Positions 15,055 through 17,408 of a stretch of 17,408 nucleotides of DNA are shown in pieces; positions within the stretch are counted from its first letter, which is position 1, and each line of letters begins with the position of its first letter. Below the pieces are notes generated by a model that worked only from the letters and a program-made list of their open reading frames with translations, was not told where the DNA came from and ran no database searches. The stretch is taken from the NCBI GenBank assembly GCA_046262315.1, contig JBHEMZ010000111.1, positions 1 to 17,408 on the forward strand, given 5' to 3'. This DNA is from JACVRM01 sp046262315. Its GTDB lineage: Bacteria > Actinomycetota > Thermoleophilia > Gaiellales > Gaiellaceae. A program made the translations under genes and the position numbers.

Positions 15055-15204
15055 CGGGCATTCGCCTTCGCAGCAGCCGAGCTTGAATCGGGACGCGGGG
15101 CGTTGCCATGTCCCGTGGCGCCACTCCATCGCGGTTCCACACCGCCCGCAAACCTCGCGCACAACGAAAGCTATGCGAGGCACCGGCTACCATTTGCCGC
15201 TCGT

Positions 15205-15277
15205 GGCGGCGTAGCTCAGCGGTTAGAGCGGCGGACTCATAACCCGCAGGTCGGTGGTTCGAATCCACCCGCCGCTA
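15205..15277 (+). tRNA. tRNA-Met (anticodon CAT)
   Basis: A full cloverleaf folds: acceptor GGCGGCG / CGCCGCT (first pair G.T), D stem GCTC/GAGC with loop AGCGGTTA, and anticodon stem GCGGA / CCCGC closed by an A.C pair. The anticodon loop CTCATAA has CAT at 15238-15240, the variable loop is AGGTC, and the T arm is GGTGG-TTCGAAT-CCACC. The discriminator is A277 and CCA is not encoded. The regular G1 pair makes elongator Met more likely than initiator; tRNA-Ile2 with a modified CAT cannot be excluded. TACCAT at 15188-15193 may be its -10 box. The structured repeat copy C starts 5 nt after it. Confidence 0.88.
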
Positions 15278-15282
15278 TTTCG

Positions 15283-15333
15283 CCGCTCGAAGTCCGGCTT
15301 CGGCTTCGCCGAAGCCATGACGACTTCGAGCGG
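15283..15333 (+). repeat. Structured repeat, copy C (class 2 nested hairpin)
   Basis: The outer stem CCGCTCGAAGTC (15283-15294) pairs perfectly with GACTTCGAGCGG (15322-15333). The inner 9-bp stem GGCTTCGGC (15296-15304) pairs with GCCGAAGCC (15308-15316) around TTC. C15295 faces ATGAC (15317-15321). Class 2 differs from class 1 in its longer inner stem and its 3' module. It starts 5 nt after the tRNA. Confidence 0.87.
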
Positions 15334-15382
15334 GTTCGGTGAACCCTGGCTGTCGGTGGGCCTCCCGCCCGGCAAAGCCGGG
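15334..15382 (+). repeat. Class 2 3' module of the structured repeat, copy C
   Basis: This segment holds a small hairpin GGTTC-GGT-GAACC (15333-15345, sharing one base with the outer stem), then CCCTGGCTGTCGGTGG and a hairpin CCCGGC-AAA-GCCGGG (15368-15382). Copy D has the same order at 15763-15812, with changed but still pairing bases. Confidence 0.7.
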
Positions 15383-15452
15383 CTCCGGCGCCGACTCGCT
15401 CTCGCTCTCGACCGTAGTGGGGACTGTGCCGACTCGAGGCACGCGGACGCAA

Positions 15453-15479
15453 TCGGTGGTTCGAATTCACAAGCCGCTA
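15453..15479 (+). pseudogene. tRNA 3'-end remnant (T arm and acceptor strand)
   Basis: This 27-nt stretch matches the 3' end of the tRNA at 15251-15277 at 24 of 27 positions, including GGTGGTTCGAAT and the terminal GCCGCTA. The 5' half of a tRNA is not recognisable. A 5-bp/7-nt hairpin (GTGCC-GACTCGA-GGCAC, 15426-15442) resembles an anticodon arm but lacks T33. The block from 15383 to 15642 otherwise holds small G/C-rich hairpins such as GTGCT-TTG-AGCAC (15538-15550) and no gene. Confidence 0.6.
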
Positions 15480-15642
15480 CTGAACAGTGCCCCTCGGGTC
15501 ACAGGGGCGGGGCTGCCGGTGCGACGCCGGAGGGGACAGTGCTTTGAGCACGGCCCCGGAGAGCGGGCGTGCCGTTAGCGGAGCGAGCCGGCTCCGGAGG
15601 CCGGCTCCGCCGGCCGGGAGGAACCGGCGGCCAGTGTGCGAG

Positions 15643-15706
15643 GCTCAGCGGTTAGAGCGGCGGACTCATGACCCGCAGGTCGGTGGTTCGAATCCACCCG
15701 CCGCTA
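15643..15706 (+). pseudogene. tRNA-Met(CAT) pseudogene lacking its 5' acceptor strand
   Basis: From the D stem to the discriminator this copy equals the tRNA at 15214-15277 except for one base (CATAA becomes CATGA in the anticodon loop). The nine bases before it (GTGTGCGAG) do not pair with the 3' strand CGCCGCT beyond three pairs, so the acceptor stem is lost. It is a truncated duplicate, unlikely to be charged. It is followed after 5 nt by structured repeat copy D, the same spacing as the intact tRNA and copy C. Confidence 0.78.
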
Positions 15707-15711
15707 CATGG

Positions 15712-15762
15712 CCGCGCGAAGTCCGGCTTCGGCTGCGCCGAAGCCATGACGACTTCGCGCGG
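15712..15762 (+). repeat. Structured repeat, copy D (class 2 nested hairpin)
   Basis: The outer stem CCGCGCGAAGTC (15712-15723) pairs perfectly with GACTTCGCGCGG (15751-15762). The inner stem GGCTTCGGC (15725-15733) pairs with GCCGAAGCC (15737-15745) around TGC. C15724 faces ATGAC (15746-15750). Compared with copy C one outer pair changed from T-A to G-C, with both arms altered together. Confidence 0.87.
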
Positions 15763-15812
15763 GGTTGGCTCGACCCTGTCCGTCGGTGAGCCTCCCGCCC
15801 GGCGAAGCCGGG
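15763..15812 (+). repeat. Class 2 3' module of the structured repeat, copy D
   Basis: It contains GGTTG-GCT-CGACC (15763-15775, one T.G pair) and CCCGGC-GAA-GCCGGG (15798-15812), separated by CCCTGTCCGTCGGTGAGCCT. The first hairpin differs from copy C by a swapped C-G to G-C pair, again compensated. Confidence 0.7.
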
Positions 15813-15820
15813 GCTCCTCG

Positions 15821-15867
15821 CCGGCGGAAGTCCGGCCTGCTTCGCAGGCCATGACGACTTCCGCCGG
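15821..15867 (+). repeat. Structured repeat, copy E (class 1 nested hairpin)
   Basis: The outer stem CCGGCGGAAGTC (15821-15832) pairs perfectly with GACTTCCGCCGG (15856-15867). The inner stem GGCCTGC (15834-15840) pairs with GCAGGCC (15844-15850) around TTC. C15833 faces ATGAC (15851-15855). It follows the class 2 module of copy D by 8 nt, so both classes lie in tandem here. Confidence 0.87.
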
Positions 15868-15875
15868 GTTAGGAA

Positions 15876-15927
15876 TCAGACGCGACTTCGCGCGGTGTGG
15901 CTGCGGCGGGACAAGCCCGTCTCCGCC
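15876..15927 (+). repeat. Class 1 3' module of the structured repeat, copy E
   Basis: This 52-nt segment matches 9037-9088 almost base for base (TCAGACGCGACTTCGCGCG, then GGCGGG-ACAAG-CCCGTC with one G.T pair). The following 15928-16028 holds a GGGA-CCTG-TCCC hairpin near 15951-15962 and a weak promoter-like pair TTGCCG (15988) / TACGAT (16013) with 19-nt spacing before the next small gene. Confidence 0.78.
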
Positions 15928-16040
15928 GATGGTGTAAGACGGTCTCTGTAGGGACCTGTCCCGTTCGGTGTGGCAGTCGGCGCTCAATTGCCGCCGGCGT
16001 GTGAGCCGGGGATACGATTTCGGGAAGCGAGGGGGTGGAC

Positions 16041-16223
16041 ATGCTGCGGAATCTGTTGAGGCGGATGTTCGGACGGCACGACACCGAAGCGCCCGACGAG
16101 TCCGGCGTAGCGCGTGACCGGCTGGTCACGCATCCGACGGATCACAAGTACGACGAGGGGCGGGGGACCAACGAGGCCTTCGACGCCGGCGTGCGCAGCG
16201 CCGGCGGTCCAGGACCCCTGTGA
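16041..16223 (+). CDS. Small hypothetical protein with a paralogue next door
   Basis: The 60-aa product starts MLRNLLRRMFGRHDTEAPDE, with a basic amphipathic N-terminus followed by a charged, glycine-rich tail containing THPTDHKYDEGR and EAFDAGVRSAGG. ATG 16041 is preceded by GAGGGGG at a good distance; a GTG at 16035 would add two residues. I recognise no family. Support for its being real comes from the next small gene (16253-16448), which conserves THxxDxxxxEGR...EA[FL]DAG[VF]R. The short basic start could contact membrane or nucleic acid, but that is a guess. Confidence 0.6.
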   Translation: MLRNLLRRMFGRHDTEAPDESGVARDRLVTHPTDHKYDEGRGTNEAFDAGVRSAGGPGPL

Positions 16224-16252
16224 CGTTGTTCGGTACCGGCAGGAGGTCGATG

Positions 16253-16448
16253 ATGTTGAAGCAGCTTTTCGGTCAGTTGCGACGGTTTCGCGAGCGCGTT
16301 GTTGGGACCTCTGGCAAGGGGGCGGCGCGAGCGGGGGACGCACGCGGCGGACGACCCTCACCGTGAAGGCCGTCTCCCCGGGGAGGCGCTCGACGCCGGC
16401 TTTCGCGTCGGGGGTGCTCCCCCCGGCGGGCAGGGCGGAGCGCCCTAG
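16253..16448 (+). pseudogene. Frameshifted paralogue of the preceding small gene
   Basis: AGGAGG at 16241-16246 lies six bases before ATG 16253, which opens MLKQLFGQLRRFRERVV and stops early in its own frame at about 16365. One frame over, the sequence reads RRERGTHAADDPHREGR and then EALDAGFRVGGAPP, ending at TAG 16446-16448. This lines up with the 60-aa neighbour (ARDRLVTHPTDHKYDEGR, EAFDAGVRSAGG). The join fits one extra base in a G5 run at 16318-16322 or 16333-16337. The cause may be a real mutation, a homopolymer sequencing error, or slippage. Confidence 0.6.
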
Positions 16449-16528
16449 CGTTCGCCGCGGGCGCGATGTCGTCGCGGCCGCCGGAGCTCGCGTGGCCGAG
16501 GGCACTCCTCGACGTAGCGCTGGGACGC

Positions 16529-17161
16529 CTAGCCGCTTTCGGTAGCGGGCTGTGATCCAGCGCGCGTCGTCGCTCGGCTCCTCGCACCCCCGGCAGCCTG
16601 CGCGGAACGCTGCCGCTGCCGGTGGGCCGCCTGCGTCATGCGGTCGGCGCACAGCTGTGAGCAGTAGCGGCGGCTGCGATTGCGCGAGCGGTCGACGAAC
16701 ACGGAGGCGCACGGCGCCGCCGCGCACCGTCCGAGCCGCTCCCAGCCGAGCGTCCTGATCACGTCAAGGAGCGCGATCGCGGTCACGGCCGGCAGCGTCG
16801 CAACTCCCCCTACATCGCTTGGTCCGTAGTGGAAGTGCCACGGCAAGCCGTCGTGACGCGTCAGCTCGGGGAGGGCACCGCCCTCCAGGAGCAGCGCGTT
16901 CAGCACCTGCACGGCCGTCTCCTCGTCGGGCGCCTCGAACGCGCCGCGTAATCGCTCCCGCAGGTCGCGCGCGCGGTCTGCGTCGGCGTCCGTGCCCCGG
17001 CCCGCGGCCTCCTCATCACCGTGCCGGTAGAGAAAGCGCCGGAGCGCACCGCCGTCCCGTAGCTGCTCCGGAGGAGAAGCGAGCCGGTCCCAGGTGTTGA
17101 CGAGGCCGACCGCGAGCTCGACGGCGTCATCGCCCGGCCCCTGCGTGCACTTGACCGGCAT
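16529..17161 (-). CDS. CGNR zinc-finger / ABATE-domain protein (putative stress-response regulator)
   Basis: The 210-aa product has the N-terminal ABATE-type domain (about 1-135; LAVGLVNTWDRL at 16-27, HFHYGPSDVGG at 109-119). A C-terminal zinc finger follows with Cys146, Cys151, Cys167 and Cys171 and the usual DRSRNRSRRYCS run. The family's eponymous CGNR reads CADR here. The basic Gln/Arg-rich tail (RQRQRSAQAA) fits nucleic-acid binding. I chose ATG 17161 because family similarity begins around it; a GTG at 17215 in the same frame would add 18 residues. It is divergent from the peptide-transporter permease at 17268, so it could regulate that gene, which is only inference. Confidence 0.87.
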   Translation of the reverse strand: MPVKCTQGPGDDAVELAVGLVNTWDRLASPPEQLRDGGALRRFLYRHGDEEAAGRGTDADADRARDLRERLRGAFEAPDEETAVQVLNALLLEGGALPELTRHDGLPWHFHYGPSDVGGVATLPAVTAIALLDVIRTLGWERLGRCAAAPCASVFVDRSRNRSRRYCSQLCADRMTQAAHRQRQRSAQAAGGARSRATTRAGSQPATESG

Positions 17162-17267
17162 CACCGCCAAGTGTACGCTCGTAAGCTCCAAAACAGGTTT
17201 ACGACGCTTATCCACCGACTAAGAAGCTGATGCAGGGCAATAGCGGCTTACGGAAGGAGCGACGGGC

Positions 17268-17408
17268 ATGCTGAGGTACCTGATACGGCGGCTTCTGTGG
17301 GCGATCGTGCTCTTTTTGGCGGTCACGGTGGTGACGTATGTGATCTTTTTCATCATCCCGTCGAATCCGGCGGCGCGGGTGTGTGGGAAGTCGTGTGGGC
17401 CGGCTGAC
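17268..17408 (+). CDS. Peptide/oligopeptide ABC transporter permease, DppB/OppB type (partial, N-terminus)
   Basis: The window ends after 47 codons. The product begins MLRYLIRRLLWAIVLFLAVT, the standard start of DppB/OppB/GsiC permeases, with one transmembrane helix (about 10-31) and the following IPSNPAARVCG. GGAAGGAG at 17252-17259 gives a strong ribosome-binding site. Further transporter genes presumably continue beyond the edge. Compared with the GC-rich neighbours, the first 80 bases use more T because of the hydrophobic helix. Confidence 0.85.
   Translation, partial: MLRYLIRRLLWAIVLFLAVTVVTYVIFFIIPSNPAARVCGKSCGPAD

Noticed and set aside
15038..15268. Minus-strand frame reading MDSNHRPAGYESAALTAELRR
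   Set aside because: It is the antisense translation of the tRNA-Met gene, a well-known kind of spurious protein. The similar frames ending near 15268-15470 and 15652-15987 (FEPPTCGL, IRTTDLRVMSPPL) have the same cause.
15426..15442. Anticodon-arm-like hairpin that might belong to a third tRNA
   Set aside because: It lacks T33, the spacing to the T arm is too long for a normal variable loop, and no D arm or 5' acceptor strand can be found.

Overview
The window is high-GC DNA whose coding density, GTG starts, 4-nt ATGA/GTGA gene overlaps and protein families (type IV pilus PilC, hydantoinase A/B, CGNR zinc-finger protein, VanW/YkuD-type L,D-transpeptidase, PTP of the HCxxGKDRTG type) suggest an actinobacterial soil lineage. 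A Thermoleophilia-like (Gaiellales/Solirubrobacterales) origin is my inference, not something the sequence proves. No phage, integrase, transposase or CRISPR array is seen.

Layout. 1-1282: tail of an unidentified gene and a complete pilC-like gene. 1283-1481: non-coding, with the first copy of a structured repeat. 1482-3814: a divergent locus with a MarR-type regulator on the minus strand and, on the plus strand, a frameshifted NADPH:quinone-oxidoreductase-like gene overlapping a PEP mutase/isocitrate-lyase-family gene; a perfect 7+7 inverted repeat lies between the divergent starts. 3890-8909 (minus): a probable six-gene operon of one ABC ATPase, four ABC-2 permeases arranged as two homologous pairs, and a tyrosine phosphatase. 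8910-9218: non-coding, with a second structured repeat and a REP-like palindrome. 9219-12439 (minus): hyuA-hyuB. 12731-15054 (plus): cupin protein, HhH-GPD DNA glycosylase and secreted L,D-transpeptidase. 15205-15927: tRNA-Met(CAT), two tRNA remnants and three more structured repeats. 16041-16448: two paralogous tiny genes, the second frameshifted. 16529-17161 (minus): CGNR zinc-finger protein. 17268-17408: start of a DppB/OppB-type permease running off the window.

The most unusual signal is non-coding: five directional copies of a 47-51 nt nested hairpin on the plus strand (1307-1353, 8977-9023, 15283-15333, 15712-15762, 15821-15867). Each has a perfect 12-bp outer stem, a C / ATGAC asymmetric internal loop, a perfect 7- or 9-bp inner stem and a 3-nt loop. 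Five columns of the outer stem differ between copies and every change is compensated on the other arm. Two subfamilies exist, each with its own 3' hairpin module, and two copies of one subfamily sit exactly 5 nt after a tRNA 3' end. I do not recognise this family.

How the genes work together: the ABC ATPase with its four permeases probably forms one or two related exporters, and the phosphatase 9 nt downstream is probably co-translated. MarR probably represses itself and the oxidoreductase/PEP-mutase pair. HyuA and HyuB probably form one ATP-dependent hydantoinase/oxoprolinase-type enzyme.
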